Source: UBA3064 sp023258775
GTDB taxonomy: Bacteria > Pseudomonadota > Gammaproteobacteria > Burkholderiales > Burkholderiaceae_E
NCBI GenBank assembly: GCA_044355655.1
Contig: JBIKXS010000016.1
Location: 1-64,000 of the forward strand
DNA length: 64,000 nt
Reading direction: 5' to 3'
Position 1 is the first letter of the stretch. Every line of letters begins with the position of its first letter. Of this stretch, positions 50,469-59,639 are shown piece by piece. The notes beneath the pieces were generated by a model. That model saw only the letters and a list, made by a program, of their open reading frames with translations. It was not told the DNA's origin and made no database searches. The translations under genes were made by a program, and so were the position numbers.

Positions 50469-51353
50469 TCAGGAAGCCCGCTGCATGACTCGTGTCAAAC
50501 ACTGAACGAGCAAATGAGCTGCTTCCCCCAGCCTTGGGCCAGGGCGAACAAGCACATCAAAATCATTGCTCGGAAACTCGCAAAGCCTGCCTTGTTGGAT
50601 CGCTAAAAGCCCCTGCCAGCCAGGACGCCTGTTGTATTGTTTCGATGGATCAGCCTGAAGAATCACCCAGCGGGGCTGAGCGCCGATCAACCATTCTGTG
50701 CTGAGCTGGGGAAATGGCCCCATGCTTTGGGGCACGACATTGCGAAGTCCGAGCGTTTGCAAGGTCTCGCCAAGAAAAGAGCCAGGACCAGCGGCATGCA
50801 TCGAAGGTCCAAGTTCGACGTAGACGGTCGAATGTTTGAGCCTGCCAGGCAGTGCAAGTTTTGCTGTGCTGATCTCGCGATCAATTTGCTGCCAGAGCCG
50901 ATCACCAGACTGGCGATCACCGAGCATCGTTGCCAGCAATCGAAGGCTGCGCTTAACATCTTCATGGCTTTGCGAATCGAGTGCCAGCACTTTGAATCCT
51001 AAAGACTCTAGCCGGTCAATCTGACGCATGGATTTAGAAGCAAGTACCACATCAGGCCTTAATGCCTTGAGCCGTTCCCATTGCAAATCATCGAGATCCC
51101 CGAGCTTGGGTAGTGTTCTGACCTGCGCCGGAAAATCCGAAAAACGATCTGTCCCAACAAGGCGCTCACAAGCACCAAGCGCACAAACGCTTTCTGTAAG
51201 CGAGGGCAGTAGGCTCACGATGCGTTGCGGGCTTCGGTCAAGTTGCACACGCCGACCGCGATCATCCGTAAGCTCGAGCAACGATGCAGCAGCCCAAAGC
51301 GGACTTGCAATCAGTGCGAAGCACAGCAACGTCGCCATCGTCCTGGAACGCAT
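50469..51353 (-). CDS. btuF: Vitamin B12 periplasmic binding protein BtuF
   Basis: The 294-residue protein has a Sec leader (MATLLCFALIASPLWAAA) and the BtuF fold: RIVSLLPSLTESVCALG, LVGTDRFSDFPAQVRTLPKLGDLDDLQWERLKALRPDVVLA, and VYVELGPSMHAAGPGSFLGE. It carries cobalamin from BtuB to BtuCD. It lies 11 bp after btuB. The order btuB-btuF-btuC-btuD with short gaps indicates one transcript. Confidence 0.92.
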   Translation of the reverse strand: MRSRTMATLLCFALIASPLWAAASLLELTDDRGRRVQLDRSPQRIVSLLPSLTESVCALGACERLVGTDRFSDFPAQVRTLPKLGDLDDLQWERLKALRPDVVLASKSMRQIDRLESLGFKVLALDSQSHEDVKRSLRLLATMLGDRQSGDRLWQQIDREISTAKLALPGRLKHSTVYVELGPSMHAAGPGSFLGETLQTLGLRNVVPQSMGPFPQLSTEWLIGAQPRWVILQADPSKQYNRRPGWQGLLAIQQGRLCEFPSNDFDVLVRPGPRLGEAAHLLVQCLTRVMQRAS

Positions 51354-51364
51354 CGCTATCGCTT

Positions 51365-53308
51365 CTAGATAGTTGTTAATCTGAGATTCAAATAAAAAGC
51401 CCGACGGTCGGCAGGATAAATTCCGTTATACGTTGCATAATCATAAAAAGACTTATCCGTAAGATTTCTTATCCAGGCCGAAAGTTGCCAGTGTTTGCTC
51501 AAGGACGTACGAAATCCTAGATCAACCGTATGCCGAGCAGGAATCAAGGGGCTTGAATTTGATTGGTCTGCCGCCTGGACCAAAGAGCCACGGTAATGCG
51601 CATTGGCGAGCAGGTCCACCGATTCAAGCCGCCAGATGAGCCCTAGTCTTGCGACTTGCTTGGCGGTGAGTGGAACCCGGCGGCCAGCGTTCGCATCCGA
51701 TTCGATTTGCGCATCCACCAGATCCACGCTTGCTTTCACAAGCAGCGACTTGGTTGCAGGCCAAAAGACATTCGCACTTAGAATATGCCGCTCAGTGTCA
51801 TAGAGATTATTATTACAAGAAGCTTTAACGCCAGCGACAACACCACAGTCATACTGGTAGCCAATCTCATTGTCAGCCTTAATTTGACGATAGTGAATAC
51901 CATAACGATTACCAAGGTAGGTTCCCTCAAGTTGGGCAAACAGTTCCCGAGTTGTCATTGGCTTCACAGCGTCGTGAATGCTGAGCAAGGCGTAGGTCTC
52001 TCGATTGAAAAAGTAGACCTCATCTGCATTCGCCAGACGAAAGCCCGTCAGCGCCCCTGTTCGTAAGGTCAGATTCTTTGCCACTCGCAGATTAAATGCC
52101 GCAGAAAGAGCAGATTGCTGATAGGTCGAATCACTGGCCAAAGCACCAACTTCTGCTTGGAATTGCGTGGATGCACGCTGACTTCGCGCCCCAAGTTCTA
52201 GGTCAAGATCAGCCGAAACCGCTCTGCTCGATTGAAGGTAAATTGCGCGACTTTGCTGTTCTACAACTTTTCCAGCCTCTGTTCTAGCCTGTGCCTCGCT
52301 AAACTCAAGTCCGAACAAACCTTGCCAGGAGCCAAAGTTTGCGGCTACCTCAGGGTTTATCAGTGTTCTCTTATTTTGTATTACTTCATAGGTCTTGTCT
52401 CTCGACCATTGTTCGTTGATATCGACTGACCAGGTTAGCCCTTTTATCGATTTACCCTCATAACGGAGTCCAAAAGCTTCACCAGTGCGTTCCGAAGTTA
52501 CTGGATATGCGCCCGCTTTTCTCGGTGTCATGGCAAATTCTTGAAAACTCAAAAAACTGGGAAGCTCTGCCTTTTCCTTAAACCCTCTGGCAAAGAGTTT
52601 GAACCGCCCCCAGCCACCTTCGCCGGTCAGCCCGAATTGGGCGCTGTCCTGTTCTGACCGACTTGATGCTCGATACCCATCCGACTGGGCAGACATGTAG
52701 GAAACCGAAGCCTTCAAATCACCTTGGCCAAATCCAAGGTAAGTATCGAACTGCTTGGACCCATAGCTCCCAAGGCCTAGGTTAACTTGCTTGGCCTGAT
52801 CGTTTCGCGTGATCACATGAATGACACCGCCCTGGGCTCTGTCACCGTAAAGCGCGCCAGCGTTCGCCTTCCGAATTTCGATGCGCTCGATACTGCTTAT
52901 CGGTAGTCGCGCAAAACGAAGATTCGAAGAATCCAAGGCATTCTGACGTTGACCGTCAATCAAAAACAAGACGTTTTGCGACGCAGCCTCACCGAGATAA
53001 CCAAGATCAACATTTGCGTCAACGCCCATTCGGCCGTATAAACGGCTCAGGCCAAGCCCTGGCACCGACTCTAAAAACTCGGCCAGATTGCTTGCGCCAG
53101 ATGCTTCAATCTGTTGGCGATCGATAACTTCGACAACGACGGTGGCCTTAGCGCTATCCTGAGCCACACGTTTTGCGCTAATCACGAGCGCCTCTCGTGA
53201 TGCCGGCGGCTCCGATGAGCTAGAGGCTTGCGCCTGAACAATGGAGAGATTAAGCAGCAACACCGAGCCTGTTGCCAATAAGCGAGCAGGCATACGCGAT
53301 AGGTTCAT
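51365..53308 (-). CDS. btuB: TonB-dependent cobalamin outer-membrane receptor BtuB
   Basis: The 647-residue protein has a signal peptide (ARLLATGSVLLLNLSIVQAQA), a TonB-box-like EALVISAKR, the plug domain (IEASGASNLAEFLESVPGLG and VLFLIDGQRQNALDSS, then RIEIRKANAGALYGDRAQGGVIHVITR), and a beta-barrel rich in alternating aromatic strands ending YLNLRLTTI. The frame begins at 53365, but ATG at 53308 gives a sensible leader. It captures cobalamin at the outer membrane. It is first in the btuBFCD operon and directly downstream of a cobalamin riboswitch, which supports the ligand assignment. Confidence 0.92.
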   Translation of the reverse strand: MNLSRMPARLLATGSVLLLNLSIVQAQASSSSEPPASREALVISAKRVAQDSAKATVVVEVIDRQQIEASGASNLAEFLESVPGLGLSRLYGRMGVDANVDLGYLGEAASQNVLFLIDGQRQNALDSSNLRFARLPISSIERIEIRKANAGALYGDRAQGGVIHVITRNDQAKQVNLGLGSYGSKQFDTYLGFGQGDLKASVSYMSAQSDGYRASSRSEQDSAQFGLTGEGGWGRFKLFARGFKEKAELPSFLSFQEFAMTPRKAGAYPVTSERTGEAFGLRYEGKSIKGLTWSVDINEQWSRDKTYEVIQNKRTLINPEVAANFGSWQGLFGLEFSEAQARTEAGKVVEQQSRAIYLQSSRAVSADLDLELGARSQRASTQFQAEVGALASDSTYQQSALSAAFNLRVAKNLTLRTGALTGFRLANADEVYFFNRETYALLSIHDAVKPMTTRELFAQLEGTYLGNRYGIHYRQIKADNEIGYQYDCGVVAGVKASCNNNLYDTERHILSANVFWPATKSLLVKASVDLVDAQIESDANAGRRVPLTAKQVARLGLIWRLESVDLLANAHYRGSLVQAADQSNSSPLIPARHTVDLGFRTSLSKHWQLSAWIRNLTDKSFYDYATYNGIYPADRRAFYLNLRLTTI

Positions 53309-53402
53309 GACAATCATCCCGAACAACAGCCCTCGCCGGCATCCCCGCCAGCGCACGAGCAACAAAGACGCTTCCAGCCATCGCTGTCACATCCACCTTG
53401 TT

Positions 53403-53660
53403 GGCCGGTATCCGGGCTGACAAATCGCCGAAGTCTCCTTCCCAGGCTTAACAGCCCAGTGGCAAAACGACTTGGCGTTTTCGATCGTCGCCAGGCAGAA
53501 CGCACGCGTAAAACACGAACGCACCGCCAAGCGTCGAAGGTATTCATCGACCGTTGCGGGGGCAGCCCAGCTCGCCTCGGTTCGAAAAAACGGATTTCGG
53601 TCGATGCGGCTGGTTCCCGTTTAACTGCAAGACAAGAAAAGTCTGTGCGAGCACCAACAT
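53403..53660 (-). ncRNA. Cobalamin riboswitch upstream of btuBFCD
   Basis: On the minus strand the conserved elements appear in order. GGTGC lies at 53651-53655, ACGGGAACCAGCC at about 53609-53621, and GCTGCCCCCGCAACGGT at 53550-53566. GCCACTGGGCTGTTAAGCC runs into TGGGAAGG across 53437-53463, and the B12 box AGCCCGGATACCGGCC is at 53403-53418. The element ends about 95 bases before the btuB start, with a GC-rich hairpin-prone stretch between them that may sequester the ribosome site. Cobalamin binding would repress the transporter operon, as known for the class. The 5' boundary is approximate. Confidence 0.9.
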
Positions 53661-53755
53661 TGCGAAACTATCACCGATACATGCAGGGAGCAAGTCCCGC
53701 GAGGACGTTCTACACTGGGGCCAATTCATTCTGAATGCGCCGGAGACAACGAGCG

Positions 53756-55282
53756 ATGAACCAGGAATCAAACACTCATGTGCTTGAGTCAGACCAACGA
53801 TCATCCAAACAAGCCCATTCGATTGGCTATGTGGATGTGCTGATTGTTGGCGCAGGCTTGTCGGGTGTAGCAGCCGCTTATCACTTGCAACAGCACTGTC
53901 CGGATAAGCAATTCGCTATCCTAGAACGCATGGCTAGTTTTGGTGGCACCTGGCTGAGCCACAATTACCCAGGCATCAGGTCAGACAGCGACTTACATAC
54001 CTTTGGGTACCGCTTTAAGCCATGGCGAGGTGTGCCGATTGCAACCGCCGATGAGATTCGCCGTTACATGGCCGAAGTAATCGAAGAACATGATATCGAT
54101 CAACATATTCACTATCAGCATGAGATTCGACGCGCCACTTGGTCGAGCGAGTCGAAACGCTGGCAGCTCGACGTGTGTAACTTAAGCACGGGCAAAACAT
54201 TCAGCCTTGAAACCGGTTTCTTGTGGATGTGCTCAGGTTATTACCGACACCGCAGTGGCTACCAACCTCAGTGGCCTGACATGGACCAGTTTAAAGGACA
54301 GCTTGTTCACGCAGAGACCTGGCCGAATGATCTTGATTATAAAAATAAGCGCGTTGTGGTCATCGGTTCGGGTGCGACTGCAGCGACGATGATCCCAGCC
54401 ATGGCAAAAGAAGCAAGTCATGTCACCATGCTGCAACGCAGCCCGACTTTTTTTATCACCGGACGTAATATCCACGAACTCGTTCAGATGTTGCGTGAAC
54501 TCGATATCCCCGCTGAGTGGATCCATGAAATCGCGCGCCGAAAAATTCTCAACGATCAGGCTATTTTTTCAGAACGATGCATCAAAGAACCCGACCAGGT
54601 TCGAGAAGAGCTACTGGCTGGTGTAAGAGCGCAATTAGGCGAAGACTTCGATGTCGAGAAGCATTTTTCGCCGGCGTATCGACCCTGGCAGCAGCGCATT
54701 GCCTTTATTCCCGACGGCGATCTTTTCGCAGCGATGCGCGAGAAAAAGGCATCGGTCATGACCGAAGCGATCGAATCGTTTACGCCAGATGGTATTTTGC
54801 TAAAGAGCGGCGAAGTGCTGCAAGCCGACCTAATTGTGAGCGCCACAGGCTTTGATCTGAATGTCCTGGGCGATATTGATTTTGAGATCGATGGTCAAGC
54901 GCTTGACTTTGCCGATTGTGTTACACACTTAGGAGCGATGTTTACCGGACTACCTAATCTCATTTGGGTGTTTGGTTATTTTCGTTCGAGTTGGACGCTC
55001 CGTGCCGATTTGCTTGGTGATTATGCTTGTCGTCTGCTCAATCATATGGATCAGCATAGCTTGTCGATGGTTGTTCCAAGACTGCGCGAGCATGAAAAGG
55101 ACATGAGGCTTCAAGCCTGGGTAAGTGAGGATAACTTTAACCCTGGCTATATCAAGCGCAGCCTGCACAAACTACCAAAACAGGGCACCCATCTTCCCTG
55201 GTTACACACCCAAGACTATGCGCTCGATAAAGACCTGCTCCCACAAGTTGATCTGAATGATGGGACGCTATTTTTTGAATAA
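53756..55282 (+). CDS. Flavin-containing Baeyer-Villiger monooxygenase
   Basis: About 508 residues from ATG at 53756 (515 from 53735). The FAD site VLIVGAGLSGVAAAYHL, the NADPH site VVVIGSGATAATMIPA and the BVMO fingerprint FKGQLVHAETWP (F-x-G-x3-H-x3-W-P) are all present. It inserts oxygen next to a ketone, making an ester or lactone, using NADPH and O2. It diverges from the btu operon: its start region is the end of the 447-bp gap holding the riboswitch. It precedes the acyl-CoA cluster by about 200 bp and may feed it from a cyclic ketone; that is inferred. Confidence 0.92.
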   Translation: MNQESNTHVLESDQRSSKQAHSIGYVDVLIVGAGLSGVAAAYHLQQHCPDKQFAILERMASFGGTWLSHNYPGIRSDSDLHTFGYRFKPWRGVPIATADEIRRYMAEVIEEHDIDQHIHYQHEIRRATWSSESKRWQLDVCNLSTGKTFSLETGFLWMCSGYYRHRSGYQPQWPDMDQFKGQLVHAETWPNDLDYKNKRVVVIGSGATAATMIPAMAKEASHVTMLQRSPTFFITGRNIHELVQMLRELDIPAEWIHEIARRKILNDQAIFSERCIKEPDQVREELLAGVRAQLGEDFDVEKHFSPAYRPWQQRIAFIPDGDLFAAMREKKASVMTEAIESFTPDGILLKSGEVLQADLIVSATGFDLNVLGDIDFEIDGQALDFADCVTHLGAMFTGLPNLIWVFGYFRSSWTLRADLLGDYACRLLNHMDQHSLSMVVPRLREHEKDMRLQAWVSEDNFNPGYIKRSLHKLPKQGTHLPWLHTQDYALDKDLLPQVDLNDGTLFFE

Positions 55283-55486
55283 CCTAAATACTCATGCTGC
55301 CAGCTATCGCGCTCGAATTGCCAAAGCGGCCAGATGTATTGCTCTTATTGATGCTCGGGCCCTTGGACCTAGCACTGCAGATCTCAAGCCTTGGAGGCCA
55401 GGAATCGATGATCAAGCCGAAAAGTCTAGCAATCTAAGCTCAAGCCCTGGACTCAACGCTACGTTTAAGTAATAGGACTCCAACTA

Positions 55487-56266
55487 ATGACTTTTGAAAC
55501 GATCTTGTACCGCGAGGATGGTCCAATAGGATGGATTACCCTTAATCGCCCTCATGATGGCAATATGTTCACGGCACAAATGTGTCATGAATTGCGTGAT
55601 TGCATCAATGCGATTCGCCGCGAAACCCGCACGCGGGTTGTTGTACTCACAGGCGCCGGCGATAAATTTTTTTGTATCGGTGGCCGAAAAGAAGGTATGG
55701 AAGATACTAATCTTTATGCCGGTGTACTGCCAACCCTCGAGATGTACGAGTCGATTGATCGACTCCAAAAACCAGTCATTGCTAGTGTGAACGGCTACGC
55801 GGTAGGCGGTGGCAATGTCTTGCACGTCGTCTGTGATTTAAGCATCGCCTGCGAAAGCGCTGTGTTTCGCCAGGTTGGACCGATGATGGGTAGCTTTGAT
55901 GCAGGCTTTGGCACCTGGTACCTTGAAGATCTTGTGGGTAAAAAGCGGGCCAAGGAAATGTGGTACCTCAATCCCCGGCTAAGTGCGAAGCAGGCCCTCG
56001 AATGGGGCTTGATTAACCGGGTGGTCGCCGACGATCAACTTCAGGCTGAGACGAGGAACATGGCGCTTGAAATTGCCGATCGAGGCGCATTTGCACTTGC
56101 CTCCATCAAAGGCGCATTTACGGCGCGTCACGGAGGCGTCTCGGGACTGGCGCGGATGGCGCATGACTTGTTACTTAGGCCTTATCTCAATACCGAAGAA
56201 TCAAAAGAGTTAAGCGCATCCTTCCGGGAAAAGCGCCAACCCGATTCGAATAAGTTCGGGCACTAA
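55487..56266 (+). CDS. Crotonase-family ring-cleaving hydrolase, BadI/MenB-like
   Basis: The 259-residue protein has crotonase-fold segments FFCIGGRKEG and NGYAVGGGNVLHVVCDLSIACESAVF. It then shows RQVGPMMGSFDAGFGTWYLEDLVGKKRAKEMWYL, the MenB/BadI pattern with Asp138. The C-terminus (LARMAHDLLLRPYLNTEESKEL, EKRQPDSNKF) resembles BadI (2-ketocyclohexanecarboxyl-CoA hydrolase) more than MenB. In BadI the reaction opens a ring of a beta-keto acyl-CoA to a linear dicarboxylyl-CoA. No menaquinone genes are nearby. The 204-bp gap before it holds nothing I can call. It is 11 bp upstream of the CoA ligase. Confidence 0.87.
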   Translation: MTFETILYREDGPIGWITLNRPHDGNMFTAQMCHELRDCINAIRRETRTRVVVLTGAGDKFFCIGGRKEGMEDTNLYAGVLPTLEMYESIDRLQKPVIASVNGYAVGGGNVLHVVCDLSIACESAVFRQVGPMMGSFDAGFGTWYLEDLVGKKRAKEMWYLNPRLSAKQALEWGLINRVVADDQLQAETRNMALEIADRGAFALASIKGAFTARHGGVSGLARMAHDLLLRPYLNTEESKELSASFREKRQPDSNKFGH

Positions 56267-56270
56267 GGAG
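56265..56270 (+). promoter_or_regulatory. Ribosome binding site for a TTG start (CoA ligase)
   Basis: AAGGAG overlaps the hydrolase stop and is seven bases before TTG at 56278, the first start in frame. Confidence 0.75.
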
Positions 56271-56277
56271 ATTTGGC

Positions 56278-57990
56278 TTGCTGCTCACGCTCCACCATCC
56301 AAGCCAAAGCCGCCGTTTTTACGAACAAGGGCATTGGCGGGACGAAAGCCTATATCGATTGCTGAGCATGCATGCCCATGCAAGACCAAACGATGCCGCG
56401 CTACGTGATGCAAGCCATCGCCTGACGTGGCAGGCGCTGATGGCCTGGGTTGATCGCTTGGCCGATCAACTGGCTGGGCTCGACTTGCGTCGAGGAGATC
56501 GCGTCGCAGTTTGGCTGCCCTCGCGCGCCGAGTCGGTGGTGAGTTTACTCGCTTGCTCGCGCATGGGCTATGTTTGCTGTCCATCGTTTCATCAAAACTA
56601 TACCGTTTCTGAAATCATCACTTTACTTGAACGCAGCGCGGCACGCGTATTGATCGCCCAAAAGGATTATGGTGCCGATGCCTCGATGCACGATTTAAGT
56701 CGATCGATCATTGAAGCCAACGCGCTCGAAAGAACCTGCCTGAGAAAGATTCTTTGGGTCGACGCTGCACATCCTCAAGAGCCAATTGATGAGCGCTTTT
56801 GCGATGCAATTAGCGTTTATAACAGTTCCAGGCCAGCCGATTTAGATCCTGATAAGGTGGTTTACCTGGCCTTTACCTCAGGGACAACTGGAACGCCCAA
56901 AGGCGTTATGCACTCGGACAATAGCCTGCTTGCAAATGGGCGAGCCATGGTGAAGGACTGGTCGCATGACCATCGCACGGTGCTGCTGAGCTTATCGCCG
57001 ATGAGCCATCATATTGGGACGGTTGCGGTCGAGCAGCAATTAGTCGCAGGCATGGAACTGGTCCTCAATGACCCGCGAACCAGGATGCACCCGCTTGACT
57101 GGATTATTGCCAGCCATGCGAGCTATGTGATGGGTGTGCCGACACATGCCATCGATGTACTTGCCGAGCTCAAGCAACGAAATCTTAACGAGCTCGGCAG
57201 CGTAAAGCTTTTTTATATGGCTGGATCACCCATCGCACCCGAGCTTGCAGCCCAGTTCCTCGCCATAGGCATTACGCCCCAGAATATTTACGGCATGACT
57301 GAAAATGGTTCGCATCAATACACGCTGCCAAGCGATGATGCACGCACGATCGTCGAAACCTGCGGACGTGCTGCACCAGGCTTTGAGTGCGTGATTGTTG
57401 ATGCTGAGCAAAGCGATAGGCAACTGCCACCCAATCAGATCGGCGAGATTGCAAGCCGAGGCGCGCTCCTCATGCTTGGCTACTTTGATCACCAACGCGC
57501 CACCGAGCAATCCTTCAATCGAGAGGGATGGTTTTTATCGGGAGATCTTGGACTTCTTGACGAACGTGGATGCCTGCGCATTGTCGGTCGGAAAAAAGAC
57601 TTGGTTATTCGAGGTGGCCACAATATCCACCCTGCGGGCGTTGAGCATTTAGCGCTTAAACATCCCCATATTGTGAAAGCAGCAGCCTTTGGTGTTGCCG
57701 ATCAGCGCCTTGGCGAAAAACTCTGTCTTGCGGTGATTGCCCGCGGTCAGGCGAGCATCGACCCTATCGAGCTTCTAAGCCATCTTGCAAGTCATGGTTT
57801 ATCCAAGTTCGATATGCCTGAATACTTCTTGCAATTAGATCATTTTCCATTAACAGCAAGCGGGAAGATCTTAAAGCGTGAGCTTGCTGAGCAGGTGAAG
57901 GCGGGAAAGCTCAAGCCAATCCCTGTTCGGTTTAAACAAAGTCCATCGAAACAAAGCAATTCCTCGATTGTTCATTTCATCGATGATTAG
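56278..57990 (+). CDS. AMP-forming acyl-CoA ligase, cyclohexanecarboxylate-CoA ligase (AliA)-like
   Basis: The 570-residue ligase has LAFTSGTTGTPKGVMHSDNSL (P-loop), the IYGMTENG A5-type motif, GDLGLLDERGCLRIVGRKKDLVIRGGHNIHP (A7/A8), and the A10 lysine in LTASGKILKREL. The GVMHSDNSLLANGR stretch resembles cyclohexanecarboxylate-CoA ligases that I recall. The start is TTG, supported by AAGGAG. It would activate the ring carboxylic acid for the following enzymes. It ends about 85 bp before the hydratase gene. Confidence 0.9.
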   Translation: MLLTLHHPSQSRRFYEQGHWRDESLYRLLSMHAHARPNDAALRDASHRLTWQALMAWVDRLADQLAGLDLRRGDRVAVWLPSRAESVVSLLACSRMGYVCCPSFHQNYTVSEIITLLERSAARVLIAQKDYGADASMHDLSRSIIEANALERTCLRKILWVDAAHPQEPIDERFCDAISVYNSSRPADLDPDKVVYLAFTSGTTGTPKGVMHSDNSLLANGRAMVKDWSHDHRTVLLSLSPMSHHIGTVAVEQQLVAGMELVLNDPRTRMHPLDWIIASHASYVMGVPTHAIDVLAELKQRNLNELGSVKLFYMAGSPIAPELAAQFLAIGITPQNIYGMTENGSHQYTLPSDDARTIVETCGRAAPGFECVIVDAEQSDRQLPPNQIGEIASRGALLMLGYFDHQRATEQSFNREGWFLSGDLGLLDERGCLRIVGRKKDLVIRGGHNIHPAGVEHLALKHPHIVKAAAFGVADQRLGEKLCLAVIARGQASIDPIELLSHLASHGLSKFDMPEYFLQLDHFPLTASGKILKRELAEQVKAGKLKPIPVRFKQSPSKQSNSSIVHFIDD

Positions 57991-58075
57991 GTCTAAGTTA
58001 TCGCAACCATCTCATCGGCTCGCAGATTCTTGGCTTGCGAGATAGCTTGATTCACAAATTAGGACAATTAGAACC

Positions 58076-58843
58076 ATGTTACCCAAACTCTCACAAGAAG
58101 ATGAGTTTGCCGTGCTGAGGCTAAATCGCCCCGAAGCGCTAAACGCTCTATCATTTGCAATCATCGATCGCCTGTCAGAGCTCGTCGATCAGGTCAGGAC
58201 CATGCCCGTGCGCGCCTTACTGATGATCGGTGCGGGTGATAAAGCCTTTTGTGCTGGTGCCGACATCAAGGAATTGATGGGCCGCGATCAAGCATCGCAA
58301 AAACGCGGTGCACAACGCGGGCAGGCGATGATGCAAAAGATTGCCGAGCTACCTATCCCCTCGGTTGCCTTAGTGGGTGGCTATGCCTTTGGGGGAGGTC
58401 TCGAACTTGCGATGGCTTGTACCTTCAGAATCGCAAGCCCAAAAGCAAAAATGGGGCTACCTGAGATCAAGCTCGGCCTCATACCTGGCTATGGCGGCAC
58501 CCAACGGCTTGCAAGGCTGATTGGCGAGGCTCGTGCACAGGAGATGATCTTAAGCGGTGCGACCATTGAGGCCGAGCGCGCAGAGCGTTGGGGCCTGGTC
58601 AACGCGATCGTTGAGGGCGACTTGCTAAGCGAAGGTAAAGCATTTGCGAGACGATTCACAATATATAGCCTTCCCGTGCTTTCTTATGCCAAAGAGGCGG
58701 TTCAACGTTCACTCGATAACCCGGTTGTCGAAGGACTGAGGATCGAGGCCGATCTGTCAACCCTAGCCTTCCAAACTGACGATGCCAGTGAAGGCATGGA
58801 GGCCTTCGCCCAAAAGCGTCAGGCCGTATTTAAAGACCGTTAG
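58076..58843 (+). CDS. Enoyl-CoA hydratase
   Basis: The 255-residue protein has the standard hydratase pattern: FCAGADIKEL, GGYAFGGGLELAMACTFRIA, both catalytic glutamate regions in GLPEIKLGLIPGYGGTQRLARLIG, and the C-terminal EGMEAFAQKR. It hydrates a 2-enoyl-CoA (in the ali/bad analogy, cyclohex-1-enecarboxyl-CoA, the BadK step). It is followed by the SDR within 7-19 bp, so they are co-transcribed. Sequence alone does not separate ring from linear substrate. Confidence 0.93.
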   Translation: MLPKLSQEDEFAVLRLNRPEALNALSFAIIDRLSELVDQVRTMPVRALLMIGAGDKAFCAGADIKELMGRDQASQKRGAQRGQAMMQKIAELPIPSVALVGGYAFGGGLELAMACTFRIASPKAKMGLPEIKLGLIPGYGGTQRLARLIGEARAQEMILSGATIEAERAERWGLVNAIVEGDLLSEGKAFARRFTIYSLPVLSYAKEAVQRSLDNPVVEGLRIEADLSTLAFQTDDASEGMEAFAQKRQAVFKDR

Positions 58844-58861
58844 TAATCATTGATAAAATCC

Positions 58862-59620
58862 ATGTCAACGACCAATCAAGAAGCACCTGTAGCACTTGTG
58901 ACCGGGGCAAGCCGTGGTATAGGCGCTGCGATCCGCAGCCAATTACTGCAATCGGGATGGCGAGTGATTGGACTTAGCCGAACAGTGCCGCAAGACAAAA
59001 CGATGCCGCAAGACAATCTTGCTGCTCGTAATACGCAGTCGCACTGGCTTGCCTGCGACCTTAGCCAAGCTGAGCTATTGAGACATAGTGTTATTGAGGC
59101 TGCTAAGCATTGGGGCAGGCTTGATGCTTTAATTAACAATGCCGGGCTTCATCTCAGTGCTCGCTCCGAGAGCCTGGCGCTTGCAGACTACGATGCGGTT
59201 ATGAACATCAACACGCGCGCACTCGTCGTTGCCTGTCAGGCCGCCTTTGCGAGCCTTCGTATGAACGGTGGCTGTATTATTAATATCGGTTCGTTTTTTG
59301 ACAAGCTCGGCGTGAAAGGCAATCTTGCCTATTGCGCTTCTAAAGCGGCCGTAGGTGCAATCACCCGCTGCCTGGCTGTTGAGTGGGCGGCGCACAAGAT
59401 TCGAGTCGTCAATATCGCACCCGGCTATATTCATACCGATCTAAACGCTGAAGTCTTAGAAGGCAAGCTTGGTCAGTATCTTTCCCAGCGTATTCCAACG
59501 GGAGGGCCCGGTAGTGCTGAGGAAGTAGCAAGCCTGGTTGGAGCGGTCTTGCAACAACCGGGCATGTTCCTGACGGGCTCGACGATTTACCTTGATGGCG
59601 GCCAAGCTATTGCCCATTGA
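58862..59620 (+). CDS. Short-chain dehydrogenase/reductase, BadH-like step
   Basis: The 252-residue protein has the NAD(P) motif VTGASRGIGAAI, the NNAG segment, catalytic Ser144, Tyr157 and Lys161 (YCASK), and PGYIHTDL. It would oxidise a 3-hydroxyacyl-CoA or related alcohol; by position it parallels the hydroxycyclohexanecarboxyl-CoA dehydrogenase of the bad pathway. Residues 42-51 contain VPQDKTMPQDN, an 18-bp duplicated unit at about 58984-59019. The frame begins with TTG at 58850, but ATG at 58862 is as likely; no ribosome site decides. Confidence 0.9.
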   Translation: MSTTNQEAPVALVTGASRGIGAAIRSQLLQSGWRVIGLSRTVPQDKTMPQDNLAARNTQSHWLACDLSQAELLRHSVIEAAKHWGRLDALINNAGLHLSARSESLALADYDAVMNINTRALVVACQAAFASLRMNGGCIINIGSFFDKLGVKGNLAYCASKAAVGAITRCLAVEWAAHKIRVVNIAPGYIHTDLNAEVLEGKLGQYLSQRIPTGGPGSAEEVASLVGAVLQQPGMFLTGSTIYLDGGQAIAH

Positions 59621-59639
59621 GTTTTTTTGAAGGTTGTGG

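Noticed and set aside
55257..55472. Short frame in the gap after the monooxygenase
   Set aside because: It overlaps the monooxygenase end, has no ribosome site and no recognisable domain.
55487..56266. MenB (naphthoate synthase) assignment
   Set aside because: No menaquinone genes are nearby, and the C-terminus and neighbours fit BadI better.
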